IMG/VR virus record: IMGVR_UViG_3300034355_000265
Location: 1-37,654 of that record
Direction: 5' to 3' (one strand)
Length of the DNA: 37,654 nucleotides
Source of the DNA: a virus
Shown: piece after piece, positions 1 through 6,506 of the stretch
Position numbering within the stretch: the first letter of the stretch is position 1
Layout: each line of letters starts with the position of its first letter
Notes under the pieces: model-generated
What the model saw: the letters and a program-made list of their open reading frames with translations, nothing else
Databases searched by the model: none
Told to the model about the DNA's origin: nothing
Translations under genes and position numbers: made by a program

Positions 1-127
1 ACCTCGCTCTCCGTCAACCTGCTGAGCGGCCGCTGGGCCGACTTCGCAACCAGTGATCGGGGCGGGGATCTCATCAGCCTGTACGCGGCGATCCACGAAC
101 TCACGCCCGGCGAGGCGTACCGCGAGC
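1..127. repeat. terminal direct repeat, left copy
   Basis: These 127 bases are identical to the last 127 bases of the window (37528-37654). The reading frame of the primase gene runs through the repeat without change, so the two ends overlap and the sequence closes into a circle of about 37,527 bp. A length of exactly 127 equals a commonly used assembler k-mer, so the repeat is more likely an assembly overlap of a circularly permuted or concatemeric genome than a physical terminal repeat. Confidence 0.93.
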
Positions 128-2199
128 TCGACGACGGCAGCACGGCCGAGCCGCCAACACGACCGACGAAACCGACGAAACCCGCCCGCACTGTGGTCAC
201 GCCCGTCCCCGAGGCGGCAGCGGACTGCGAGTGCGTCCACCCGGCATACGGCGCACCGTCGGCCCGTTGGACGTACTTCGACGGCAACGGCGACGTGCTG
301 GGCTACGTGGCCCGGTACGACCCGCCTGGGCAGCGCAAGCAGATCGTGCCGTGGACGTACGACGGCACCCAGTGGGGCATGGGCCAGTGGCCCGTCCCGA
401 GGCCGCTGTACCGGCTGCAGGAACTCGAGGCCCGCAGTGCCGATCCGGTCCTGATCGTTGAGGGCGAGAAAGCCGCAGACGCGGCGGCGGGGTTCAGCGG
501 ACCGTACGTCGTGACGACGTGGCCTGGTGGAGGTCAGGCCGTCAACCGCGCCGACTGGCGACCGCTGCACGGCCGAAAAATCCTCCTGTGGCCCGACGCC
601 GACGACGCGGGCATCGCAACGATGCAGCGCTTGGCGGCGATGCTGGCGCCGCACTGCCCCGAGGTCAAGATTGTCGACCCGGCAGGGATGCCAAACGGCT
701 GGGACGCTGCGGATTCTGGGTTCGCCAGCTGGCAGGACGCACGGGCCTGGATCGTGCCACGCTACAGCGTGTTTGCGCAGCAGCCGGAACCCGAGCCGCC
801 GAAACCGGCGGGGCCGGACGAGCCGCAGGCCGAGCCCGGGCCAGACACCGATCAGGCCATGGTAGAAAACCTCGAGCCGGCAGATTGGTACAAGCGTTTC
901 GCGTTCCTGCTGGCTAACGCCGACTTCTTCGACATGGCGCGCCGCAAACTGGTCGAGCGTAAGGCTTTCGACGCGATGTATCGGCACCACAAACTTTTCA
1001 GTATCCACGTCAACGGCAACGGCGGCGCGCCTCGCGTCACGGCTAGCGTGGCCTACGACGAGAATCGGGTGGCCATGCGGGGCCGCACACTGGCGGGCCT
1101 GATCTATGCGCCTGGGCAAGGCGTTTTCGTCGGCCACGAAGACGACGTGTACGGCAATACTTGGCGCGACGGCAGGCCGGCAGGGATACCCGGCGACGTT
1201 TCAATGTGGCTGGAGCACGCCGAGCGGATGATCCCCGATCAGCAGGAGCGCGAGCACTGCCTAGACTGGATGGCCTACAAGGTCCAGCACCCGTCAGCGA
1301 AAATCAACCACGGCATCCTGCACGGCGGCAGGCAGGGCAGCGGCAAAGACACCCTCTGGGTGCCGTTCCTGTACGCGGTCGGCGGTCGCGGGTGGCAGAA
1401 CGTCAGGACAGTGACGACCGAGGAGATCCAGAGCAATTTCCACTACCATTTGCTCAGCGAAGTCTGCGTCCTGAACGAACTGCGCGAGCCGGCACTAGCC
1501 GACCGCAGAGCACTGGAAAACAAGCTCAAGCCCCTGCTGGCAGCGCCGCCGGAGGTTTTCTCGATCAACGAGAAGGGCCGGCACCCGTACCCGGCCTTGA
1601 ACCGTCTGTCAGTGCTCGGATTTTCGAATGAGCGGGTTTCGCTTTCCCTCAGTGCCGACGACCGTCGATGGATGGTTCTGTGGTCAGAGGCCGGAATCCT
1701 GCCGCAGGATAGTGCCAAACGCCTATGGGGCTGGTACGAGGCGGGCGGGCTGGATCACGTCGCCTACTGGCTGCGGCAGCGCGACGTGTCGGCATTCGCG
1801 CCTGGCGAGCGGCCCCTGATGACGGACGCCAAGGCGGTGATGCTCGAAGGCGGGCTATCGCCTGGCGAGGCGCTGCTAGCGCAGGCCATGCGGGACCGCG
1901 TCGGGCCGTTCCGGCCTGGGGCCGTGATGGGTCCGTGGCAGCCGCTGGTTGATGCGCTGCAGGCCGAACAGCAGCAGCACAAGATATCGATCCAGTCGCT
2001 CTACGTCGCGGCGCAGCACGCTGGATGGCTCGACCTAGGCAAGATCCGAACGAAGGCCGAACATAGCGTGAAAAAGCACATTCTGTGCAGTCCGGAGACG
2101 CTGGAAAAGTACGGGCATAACCGCAGCGAGATCCGCAGGATATTGGAAACCCTCGGGCCGACGAAGGCCACGGTCCACGAATTCCGGCGCGCGGAGTGA
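1..2199 (+). CDS. primase-helicase (TOPRIM + DUF5906/SF3-like), 3' part
   Basis: This is the main part of a 776-residue replication protein whose first 44 codons lie at 37396-37527; the frame is open from base 1. Residue numbers are for the joined protein. A TOPRIM primase core shows as VEGEKAAD (about 197-204, with catalytic-type E198) and WPDADDAG (D243, D245). A proline- and glutamate-rich linker near residues 305-330 leads to a helicase half with Walker A GGRQGSGKDT (486-495), matching the DUF5906/D5-type ATPases found in many phages. The N-terminus resembles the DFA-GGDLISLY region of zinc-less primase heads. Family knowledge predicts primer synthesis and fork unwinding in one chain. The gene is coupled by ATGA to the nuclease before it. 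The primase-helicase call is firm; the exact helicase superfamily is inferred. Confidence 0.9.
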   Translation, partial: TSLSVNLLSGRWADFATSDRGGDLISLYAAIHELTPGEAYRELDDGSTAEPPTRPTKPTKPARTVVTPVPEAAADCECVHPAYGAPSARWTYFDGNGDVLGYVARYDPPGQRKQIVPWTYDGTQWGMGQWPVPRPLYRLQELEARSADPVLIVEGEKAADAAAGFSGPYVVTTWPGGGQAVNRADWRPLHGRKILLWPDADDAGIATMQRLAAMLAPHCPEVKIVDPAGMPNGWDAADSGFASWQDARAWIVPRYSVFAQQPEPEPPKPAGPDEPQAEPGPDTDQAMVENLEPADWYKRFAFLLANADFFDMARRKLVERKAFDAMYRHHKLFSIHVNGNGGAPRVTASVAYDENRVAMRGRTLAGLIYAPGQGVFVGHEDDVYGNTWRDGRPAGIPGDVSMWLEHAERMIPDQQEREHCLDWMAYKVQHPSAKINHGILHGGRQGSGKDTLWVPFLYAVGGRGWQNVRTVTTEEIQSNFHYHLLSEVCVLNELREPALADRRALENKLKPLLAAPPEVFSINEKGRHPYPALNRLSVLGFSNERVSLSLSADDRRWMVLWSEAGILPQDSAKRLWGWYEAGGLDHVAYWLRQRDVSAFAPGERPLMTDAKAVMLEGGLSPGEALLAQAMRDRVGPFRPGAVMGPWQPLVDALQAEQQQHKISIQSLYVAAQHAGWLDLGKIRTKAEHSVKKHILCSPETLEKYGHNRSEIRRILETLGPTKATVHEFRRAE

Positions 2200-2234
2200 A
2201 AAAAAGCCCCCGGGAGCGAACTCAACCGGGGGCT
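2199..2234 (-). terminator. intrinsic terminator of the leftward accessory operon
   Basis: A perfect 9-bp stem, AGCCCCCGG (2205-2213) with CCGGGGGCT (2226-2234), encloses a 12-base loop. Read on the minus strand it is followed directly by a run of T (complement of the A run at 2199-2205). It lies immediately past the primase stop and downstream of the methyltransferase and the 20-residue peptide, so it should stop leftward transcripts. Rightward it lacks an immediate T run and would work poorly. Confidence 0.85.
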
Positions 2235-2264
2235 GAACGGGTTTTCACCCGAGGAGACAGACGA

Positions 2265-2280
2265 CCGGCCCGCAGGCCGG
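2265..2280. other. small perfect stem-loop
   Basis: CCGGCC (2265-2270), loop CGCA, GGCCGG (2275-2280) is a perfect 6-bp hairpin between the 20-residue peptide gene and the operon terminator. There is no T run on either side, so it is not itself a terminator. It could protect the 3' end of the leftward message. Confidence 0.4.
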
Positions 2281-2288
2281 CGGGCGCA

Positions 2289-2351
2289 TTATAAATCGAG
2301 CAGCAGGGCCAGCAGTAGCGCGATCAGGATCGCGATCAGCGCGGCGATCAT
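2289..2351 (-). CDS. 20-residue hydrophobic membrane peptide
   Basis: The frame encodes MIAALIAILIALLLALLLDL, almost entirely Ala, Ile and Leu: one membrane helix with a single acidic residue at the C-terminus. Its ATG overlaps the methyltransferase stop as ATGA, the arrangement used throughout this phage, and the frame ends TAA 54 bases before the operon terminator hairpin. I do not recognise the peptide. Very short hydrophobic phage peptides can act on the host membrane or on lysis timing, but that is only a possibility. The coupling and the pure transmembrane composition are the evidence; the length makes chance a real alternative. Confidence 0.5.
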   Translation of the reverse strand: MIAALIAILIALLLALLLDL

Positions 2352-2899
2352 GCGTCACCCCACTGATCAGCCATCGCTGCGGCGATGCCGGCATATGTCG
2401 CGCTGCGGATCTTCCAGCGATCCGCTGAGGGCGGAAGGCGATGAACACGCGCCTCTCGTCCGTCTACAACGTTCGTCGGTTTGAGCGCCGGAAGGCCCTT
2501 CAGCCACAGACAGGTCGCCTTCGTCTCGCCGTGCCCGAACTGCCACGGCTGGATGATCTGATCGGGCTTGCGAATCCTGCTGCTGATAACGCTCACAGGA
2601 TTCTCCACGGCAATGCGTGGAATTGGCGCATCCATCAGCAGTCGCACGAAGTCGAGGGCCTCGGCTTGCTCCTGCCGCTTCAGGTGAAACCACCGTGCGC
2701 CACTGACCGCCAAATGCGTGCAGGGCGGGTGCGCGATCATCAAATCCCACCCATCACCCAGCACGTCGCGCACGTCGCCCTGATAGTGCGGGCCGGGAAC
2801 ATCTGTCGGCAACAGGTCGCACGACATCGCATCATGGCCGGCAGCGCGGAACGCGTCGCGCACCGTGCCGCTGTATTCGCAGGCTACCAATACTTTCAC
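2348..2899 (-). CDS. DNA C5-cytosine-methyltransferase-like protein
   Basis: This 183-residue protein starts at GTG 2899, preceded by GGAG at 8 bases. The N-terminal VLVACEYSGTVRDAF fits the SAM-binding motif I of C5 methyltransferases. HPPCTHL matches the catalytic PPC motif and VENP the ENV-type motif that follows. The family is common in phages and shorter than true C5 enzymes, with little room for a target-recognition domain. It may methylate phage or host DNA, or be a relic acting with another specificity protein. The GTGA overlap with the upstream gene and the ATGA overlap with the 20-residue peptide place it second to last in the leftward operon. The fold assignment is good; activity and target are unknown. 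Confidence 0.8.
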   Translation of the reverse strand: MKVLVACEYSGTVRDAFRAAGHDAMSCDLLPTDVPGPHYQGDVRDVLGDGWDLMIAHPPCTHLAVSGARWFHLKRQEQAEALDFVRLLMDAPIPRIAVENPVSVISSRIRKPDQIIQPWQFGHGETKATCLWLKGLPALKPTNVVDGREARVHRLPPSADRWKIRSATYAGIAAAMADQWGDA

Positions 2900-3153
2900 G
2901 GTTCGAACTCCAGTGCAGCCGCGAGCGGCGCATCGCGCCAAGAGCCGCAGGCAGTGCGCACGGCGGCATCCTCTGCTGCGTACCAGAGGCGCACCAAGGG
3001 CGGCGAGAAAATCAGCCCGTCGCGGCGCAATAGCGCGTGACGGTACGCCACCTCGGGCGAGACACCGGCCCGCTCGAACACCGCAGCAGCAGCAGCGAGG
3101 CCGCGCGCTAGGTCTTCGGGCGGTCGTTCAAGATTTTTGAATGCTAGGGGCAT
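2896..3153 (-). CDS. small conserved phage protein, unknown
   Basis: An 85-residue protein starting MPLAFKNLERPPEDLARG. ATG 3153 is chosen because GAGGA lies 9 bases upstream; a TTG at 3168 in the same frame has no such site. It has an alanine-rich helix near residues 19-32, then VSPEVAYRHALLRRDGLIFSP and an alanine-rich end. It contains no metal-binding cluster or membrane segment. Its stop overlaps the GTG of the methyltransferase (GTGA), so the two are translated together. The function is not recognised. Confidence 0.7.
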   Translation of the reverse strand: MPLAFKNLERPPEDLARGLAAAAAVFERAGVSPEVAYRHALLRRDGLIFSPPLVRLWYAAEDAAVRTACGSWRDAPLAAALEFEP

Positions 3154-3164
3154 GGGGCGGATCC

Positions 3165-3323
3165 TCAAAACAAAGCCGCTGGCGTGTCCGGCGGCGGCGG
3201 GCTATAGCGCGGCGCAGGGCGCGCGCAGGGGGGCTGGCTGGGGTAGTCCAGCAGCGCGGGCGGGAAAGGCCACAGGGGCCGTTCTGCGGGCTGCTGGTGG
3301 GTGTCAGGCGCGACGGGCAGCAT
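3165..3323 (-). CDS. possible proline-rich 52-residue peptide
   Basis: The gap between two firmer leftward genes holds an open frame starting MLPVAPDTHQQPAERPLWPF and ending just before the ribosome site of the next gene. About a quarter of the residues are proline, as expected from chance reading of C-rich DNA, and no Shine-Dalgarno precedes the ATG. It overlaps the upstream gene's end by 20 bases. It is listed because the stretch would otherwise be empty in a tightly packed operon; it may well be non-coding. Confidence 0.25.
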   Translation of the reverse strand: MLPVAPDTHQQPAERPLWPFPPALLDYPSQPPCARPAPRYSPPPPDTPAALF

Positions 3324-3612
3324 TGATGCGCGCCAGCAGATCGGCGTTCGTGCTTTCGTCTGGAGCGATGAACTCCCAGTATTCGACGCTGGGCGTGTCG
3401 TGCTTTCCGATGCGTACCAGCCACGTGTATAAGTCGGCTGTCTGCGGTTCGTCAACTGCAAAGCACTCGAATTCGTCAGACGCTGGGCAGCGCCAGTTCC
3501 GGGGATACATGACTTCCAGCATGTCCCACCAGCGTTCTTCGTCTACGCGTTTCGGCGTGCTGCCGTTGTTTGCGCGCAGGGCGTCCCAGTATGCGGGGTC
3601 ATAGTCGCTCAT
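3304..3612 (-). CDS. hypothetical protein, acidic, Trp-rich
   Basis: A 102-residue protein beginning MSDYDPAYWDALRANNG, with AGGAGAG about 8 bases before ATG 3612. It is rich in Trp, Tyr, Asp and Glu (ERWWDMLEVMYPRNW, DLYTWLVRIG, VEYWEFIAPDES). It shows no signal peptide, membrane segment or known motif. The composition suggests a soluble, acidic protein, perhaps one that binds a host protein, but no function can be assigned. It is in the middle of the leftward accessory operon, after the 29-residue peptide. Confidence 0.75.
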   Translation of the reverse strand: MSDYDPAYWDALRANNGSTPKRVDEERWWDMLEVMYPRNWRCPASDEFECFAVDEPQTADLYTWLVRIGKHDTPSVEYWEFIAPDESTNADLLARINAARRA

Positions 3613-3635
3613 CGTCTTCTCTCCTCTCGTCAGTG

Positions 3636-3725
3636 TCAGATCCCGAACGCCACCAAGGCGCCGAGGGCGAGGCCGAGCGCGCAGGCGAACAGCGCATCGC
3701 GCAGGGTCAGGGGAACGTCATGCAT
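3636..3725 (-). CDS. 29-residue single-pass membrane peptide
   Basis: ATG 3725 is preceded by GGAGATAGACC, the leader shared with neighbouring genes. The frame reads MHDVPLTLRDALFACALGLA followed by LGALVAFGI and TGA: a short polar head and one hydrophobic helix of about 18 residues. The shared leader and tight spacing (23 bases to the next gene) make it likely to be translated. It is probably an inner-membrane peptide. Function unknown. Confidence 0.6.
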   Translation of the reverse strand: MHDVPLTLRDALFACALGLALGALVAFGI

Positions 3726-3781
3726 GGTCTATCTCCAGTGAACCCGGGGAATCCGGGCGGGTCAATCATCGGTGCGTGGGC

Positions 3782-4126
3782 TTACGCGGGGCTGACGCCT
3801 GCGTACGCCTTACGCGCGGCCTCGAGGCGCGCATTCCACTCGGCCGGTCCGCCGCTCCTGCGCACCAGGCTGGCCACGGCCTCACGCGCGGTTGCAGTGG
3901 CCTCGCGCACGCCCATGCCCTTCGACGATACCGGCATGCCCTTGTAGCTGCCGTTGACGCTGCAGATACCGCCGCCGCATACGGGGTCGGAAACGCGCCA
4001 GTACCCGGCAGACTGGTGCAGCGCGAGCGTATGCTCGGTGTCGCCCACGGTCACCTTCAGCGGCCGGTATTCGACCGGCAGGGTTCGCGCGCCGGTCAGG
4101 CGATCCAAAATCAGGAACGTTTTCAT
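3782..4126 (-). CDS. hypothetical protein with a two-Cys centre
   Basis: A 114-residue protein starting MKTFLILDRLTGARTLPVEY; the GGAGATAGAC leader lies before ATG 4126. A beta-rich N-terminal half ends in DPVCGGGICSVNG (two Cys about residues 50-55, perhaps a disulphide or metal pair). A C-terminal helical part follows (VREATATAREAVASLVRR, AEWNARLEAARKAYAG). It shows no transmembrane segment. I do not recognise the family. Its leader closely matches those of the 4508 and 3725 genes, which suggests shared translational control. Confidence 0.75.
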   Translation of the reverse strand: MKTFLILDRLTGARTLPVEYRPLKVTVGDTEHTLALHQSAGYWRVSDPVCGGGICSVNGSYKGMPVSSKGMGVREATATAREAVASLVRRSGGPAEWNARLEAARKAYAGVSPA

Positions 4127-4172
4127 CTTCGTCTATCTCCAGGGTTATCGGCGCCGATTGGCGCCGGGGTTT

Positions 4173-4508
4173 TCACGCGTTACAGCATCCGCAGCACGGG
4201 GCATCCTCACACAGTCCACGCCGGTTCCGGTAATACTCCCGGCCCGTGCTCGAGCGCCAGATATCAGACACTCCGCGCGCCATCGACTGGCGCAGGTATC
4301 GGCCAGCCGCAGCTGCAGCTTCGGGTTCAGCGGCCGCCGTTTCGGGGTCGATCAACGCAGCCAGCGCGAGATCAGGGTCTACGGGTTCCACGGGCTCGGC
4401 GCGCGACACGAGCGCGTATCGGCCGCGCGCGACACTGCGCACAGTGTCACCGGGAACAATCGGCGCGCCAGTCTGCGCGCATCGGCCAAGGTATCGGGCA
4501 GTAAACAT
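4173..4508 (-). CDS. hypothetical protein with C-terminal Cys cluster
   Basis: A 111-residue protein from ATG 4508, with GAGGATAGACC upstream. The N-terminus (MFTARYLGRCAQTGAPIVPG) resembles the short beta domains in which C-x-x-TG marks a zinc-ribbon-like turn. The middle is Ala- and Glu-rich. The C-terminus ends CEDAPCCGCCNA, five Cys within 12 residues, suggesting a metal site. The family is not recognised. Its leader also contains the stop region of the upstream gene, so the two genes are tightly packed. Confidence 0.7.
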   Translation of the reverse strand: MFTARYLGRCAQTGAPIVPGDTVRSVARGRYALVSRAEPVEPVDPDLALAALIDPETAAAEPEAAAAAGRYLRQSMARGVSDIWRSSTGREYYRNRRGLCEDAPCCGCCNA

Positions 4509-4524
4509 CGGTCTATCCTCTAGG

Positions 4525-4728
4525 TTATCGGGCAGGAATCAGCGTCGACGCAAACCACTCTGCGTTTTCCCGCGTGGAAAACACGCGCGATTCGATTACG
4601 CGCTCGGCGTCCGTGTCGCAAAACACTACGCGCCAGGTTCCCAGTAGCGTACGCGTGAGCGTGACACTGAGGCCATCGGACGCGTCGACGCGGCGCGTAA
4701 TCGGGGTGTCGTTCGAAGGGATCATCAT
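4525..4728 (-). CDS. small hypothetical protein
   Basis: A 67-residue protein with two adjacent ATG codons (4728, 4725) behind AAGGATAGACC; the first is used here. It begins MMIPSNDTPITRRVDASDGL, continues with beta-strand-like segments (LSVTLTRTLLGTWRVVFCDT) and ends in a helix (STRENAEWFASTLIPAR). It is soluble and compact, possibly a small alpha/beta fold. No known motif is visible. It is part of the leader-sharing gene set of the leftward operon. Confidence 0.65.
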   Translation of the reverse strand: MMIPSNDTPITRRVDASDGLSVTLTRTLLGTWRVVFCDTDAERVIESRVFSTRENAEWFASTLIPAR

Positions 4729-4764
4729 TGGTCTATCCTTTCATCGCGCGGGATCGCACGTTGA

Positions 4765-4782
4765 TACCCGGCGCGCCGGGTA
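4765..4782. other. 18-bp perfect palindrome
   Basis: TACCCGGCGCGCCGGGTA is perfectly self-complementary. It lies in the gap between the 253-residue gene and the 67-residue gene, 37-54 bases upstream of the latter's start. It could be an operator or form a strong RNA hairpin. There is no T run, so a simple terminator is unlikely. Confidence 0.6.
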
Positions 4783-4793
4783 ACGGCCTGAGA

Positions 4794-5555
4794 TCAAGCG
4801 GCAGGCTGGATCGCGATAACCCGTCGCGCAAAGCCCGCCGCGTGATCGGCAATCACAATCGACCGCGCGCGCTTCGTCGTCCCCGCGCAGAGCATGCAAT
4901 CGGAACACTGCGCTTTGCGGCCGCCTTCGGCACTCGCCGGGCAAGTCACTTCGCGATCTTGCCGATCGACGCCGTTCGAGACCCGGAAATAGCGCATGCC
5001 AAGCGCTTCGGCCTGCAGCGTTTCGGCGCGGGTATCGGCCGAGGCCATTACCAATGGTGCCCAAGCTGCAGCATCGAAGCCCACGGCCTGCCATTGGTGC
5101 GTATAACCAACGTGGCCATCGGCCATCGATGCCAGCATGCGCCACAGGTCGACCGGCGCAGCTGCAGGGTCACCATATGACCCGATACGCAACCGACGAC
5201 CCTGCAGCGCTTCGCGCACCTGATCAACCGTCTCGGCGCGCGCATACGACCCGCGACGGAAAGCGCGGTAGATCGACAATGGGGCTTCGCCCGTTTTGAC
5301 ATAACACGGGGACGACGGCAGACCCGCGCGCGCCAGCATGCTGGCCAGCAAGGGGCGATGCGGACACTGTCCGCATACGCTAGCGTCATCTCCAGTCTTC
5401 GCCGCAGTGTGCGGTTCAACATCGGCGCGCAGAATCCACGACTGGATCAACTCGCCGGTCTTCGAATTCTTCGACCCGCGACGGGCCTGCAGGCCCGTCA
5501 GGATCACCACAATCGGCCTGCCGTCAATCGCCGACGGTCCCTGATACACGATCAT
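4794..5555 (-). CDS. cysteine-rich conserved phage protein, unknown
   Basis: A 253-residue protein with AGGAG 8 bases before ATG 5555. Two cysteine groups stand out: C61-x2-C64-P-H with C84-Y-V, and C205, C217-x2-C220-x2-C223. RIGSYGDPAAAP and a THQW motif lie between them. The spacing suggests two metal or iron-sulphur sites. The GSYGDP plus CYV pattern recalls radical-SAM-like phage proteins, but the classical CxxxCxxC motif is not seen, so this is only a resemblance. It sits in the same leftward operon as the C5-methyltransferase-like gene, which makes nucleic-acid modification one hypothesis. It is clearly a real gene of unknown role. Confidence 0.75.
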   Translation of the reverse strand: MIVYQGPSAIDGRPIVVILTGLQARRGSKNSKTGELIQSWILRADVEPHTAAKTGDDASVCGQCPHRPLLASMLARAGLPSSPCYVKTGEAPLSIYRAFRRGSYARAETVDQVREALQGRRLRIGSYGDPAAAPVDLWRMLASMADGHVGYTHQWQAVGFDAAAWAPLVMASADTRAETLQAEALGMRYFRVSNGVDRQDREVTCPASAEGGRKAQCSDCMLCAGTTKRARSIVIADHAAGFARRVIAIQPAA

Positions 5556-5593
5556 CGCCTGTACTCCTGAACGGGTCTATCGCCCGTAGTGTG

Positions 5594-5632
5594 TGCGCCA
5601 CCATGGCGCATCCCAGAACCCCGCGCGCGGGG
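5594..5632. other. two adjacent palindromes in an intergenic gap
   Basis: TGCGCCA (5594-5600), loop CCA, TGGCGCA (5604-5610) forms a perfect 7-bp hairpin. CCCCGCGCGCGGGG (5619-5632) is a perfect 14-bp palindrome. Both lie between the 58-residue gene and the 253-residue gene and would be part of the leftward transcript. No T run follows. They may be RNA processing or attenuation structures, or a repressor site. Confidence 0.5.
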
Positions 5633-5645
5633 CTCGGTGGATGCG

Positions 5646-5822
5646 TCATTCAACCGCGATCACGATCTCGATCACGCCGTCGTCCGCGACCTCGAGGTCA
5701 GTCCAATAGGCGCCGGGATAGCCCGCAGCGAATGCATGCGCGGCTTCCAGGTCAGCGAACTCAACCATCACCATGCGTGCCGTGTCGGCGCCCACGTTCA
5801 CGATCTCGATCCGTGCTTCCAT
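5646..5822 (-). CDS. small hypothetical protein, first gene of leftward operon
   Basis: A 58-residue acidic protein starting MEARIEIVNVGADTARMVMV. ATG 5822 is chosen because AGGAG stands 8 bases before it; an in-frame ATG at 5846 has no such site. The alternating pattern (beta, helix FADLEAAHAFAAGY, beta WTDLEV, beta GVIEIVIAVE) suggests a small ferredoxin-like alpha/beta fold. It is the promoter-proximal gene of the leftward accessory operon and faces the repeat-rich control region. Function unknown. Confidence 0.7.
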   Translation of the reverse strand: MEARIEIVNVGADTARMVMVEFADLEAAHAFAAGYPGAYWTDLEVADDGVIEIVIAVE

Positions 5823-5917
5823 CTCGTCTGCTCCTGTCACCGGCACCGGACATCGGCGCCACAGAACGAACTCTATGCGCCAATCCTGACGCGAACCTTA
5901 CAGCTTCCAGGCGGAGC

Positions 5918-6227
5918 GAGGGGTACCGCAGTGGGTGCCCCTTCTGGAGGCGGATTGGGGTGGTCAGCACAGAAAACGCGGTTGCCCTCTGGGTGCCCCT
6001 AGTACCCCTGTTTAAAGCCATCACTTTCGCGAACGTGTTGGTCGAGCTGCTAGTAAATGGAGGGGTACTGAGGGGTACCGAGGGGTACCGAGGGGTACCA
6101 CCTGATCACGGCGTGCCGGTACCCCTAGTACCCCATGTCCACCAACACTCGGCGCAAACACCCTCCGGACCCGGTACCCCTAGTACCCCTCCAGATCGAG
6201 AATCGGCGCGGTACCCCTAGTACCCCT
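5918..6227. repeat. iteron-like GGGGTAC array with four dyads
   Basis: Five GAGGGGTACY units occur, one at 5918-5927 and four in exact 10-bp tandem at 6060-6099. In the other orientation there are four 17-bp elements GGTRCCCCTAGTACCCC at 5992, 6118, 6173 and 6210; each holds two GTACCCC cores 9 bp apart. A partial GGTGCCCC lies at 5934. The last three dyads alternate with a short TCGGCGC element (near 6148, 6202, 6239). No convincing gene covers this stretch. Such phased, oppositely oriented repeats in a divergent intergenic region are typical of replication origins (iterons), packaging sites or multi-copy regulator sites; which one applies is not decided by sequence alone. Confidence 0.85.
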
Positions 6228-6313
6228 CGGACACCAGAGTCGGCGCGAGGATCGAGGGGAATCAGGCCTGCGCAGCGCTGCCGCCCAGGCGCGCAGGGAT
6301 ACGGTACGGGGTA

Positions 6314-6412
6314 GGGTATCGGGGCCGGGGAGCGGATACCCTCCGGGGTATGACCCCCCCACCCCTAGCCCCGGTGGGGTCCGAGCGACGGCCCGGCAAT
6401 GGTACGGACCCC
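6314..6412. other. GC-rich inverted repeats
   Basis: Two long-range inverted repeats lie between the iteron array and the late operon. One is GGGTATC (6314-6320) with GATACCC (6335-6341). The other is GGGGTCCG (6376-6383) with CGGACCCC (6405-6412). The whole stretch is G- and C-skewed with runs of C. It is non-coding on both strands as far as I can see, and may be part of an origin or of the pac region next to the terminase genes. Confidence 0.5.
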
Positions 6413-6415
6413 CCG

Positions 6416-6481
6416 CACAAATTTTTTCACCCCACAAATTTTTTGAACGCTGCGTAAGTTGCCCCCAGACAAATTTTTTCT
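6416..6481. repeat. three ACAAATTTTTT boxes
   Basis: ACAAATTTTTT occurs at about 6417, 6435 and 6469 in otherwise GC-rich DNA, directly upstream of the first late gene. The three identical 11-mers are separated by 18 and 34 bases. They could be AT-rich UP-type promoter elements, melting elements next to an origin, or regulator sites for late transcription. Confidence 0.65.
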
Positions 6482-6494
6482 TTTTGCGCTGCAT

Positions 6495-6500
6495 TACACT
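6495..6500 (+). promoter_or_regulatory. possible -10 box of the late operon
   Basis: TACACT lies 7 bases before the ATG of the terminase small subunit, with no matching -35 at the usual distance. If real, transcription would begin at or next to the start codon and the message would be leaderless, which would explain why no Shine-Dalgarno is seen there. This is a weak match. Confidence 0.25.
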
Positions 6501-6506
6501 CGCGTT

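Noticed and set aside
5591-6220. Plus-strand open frames through the 5823-6506 control region
   Set aside because: They are Pro/Arg-rich, lack ribosome sites, overlap the real leftward gene and follow the repeat structure.
6118-6227. CRISPR-like repeat-spacer pattern of the GGTACCCCTAGTACCCC dyads
   Set aside because: Units are only 17 bp, spacers differ in length (38 and 20 bp) and are related to each other, and no cas gene is nearby.
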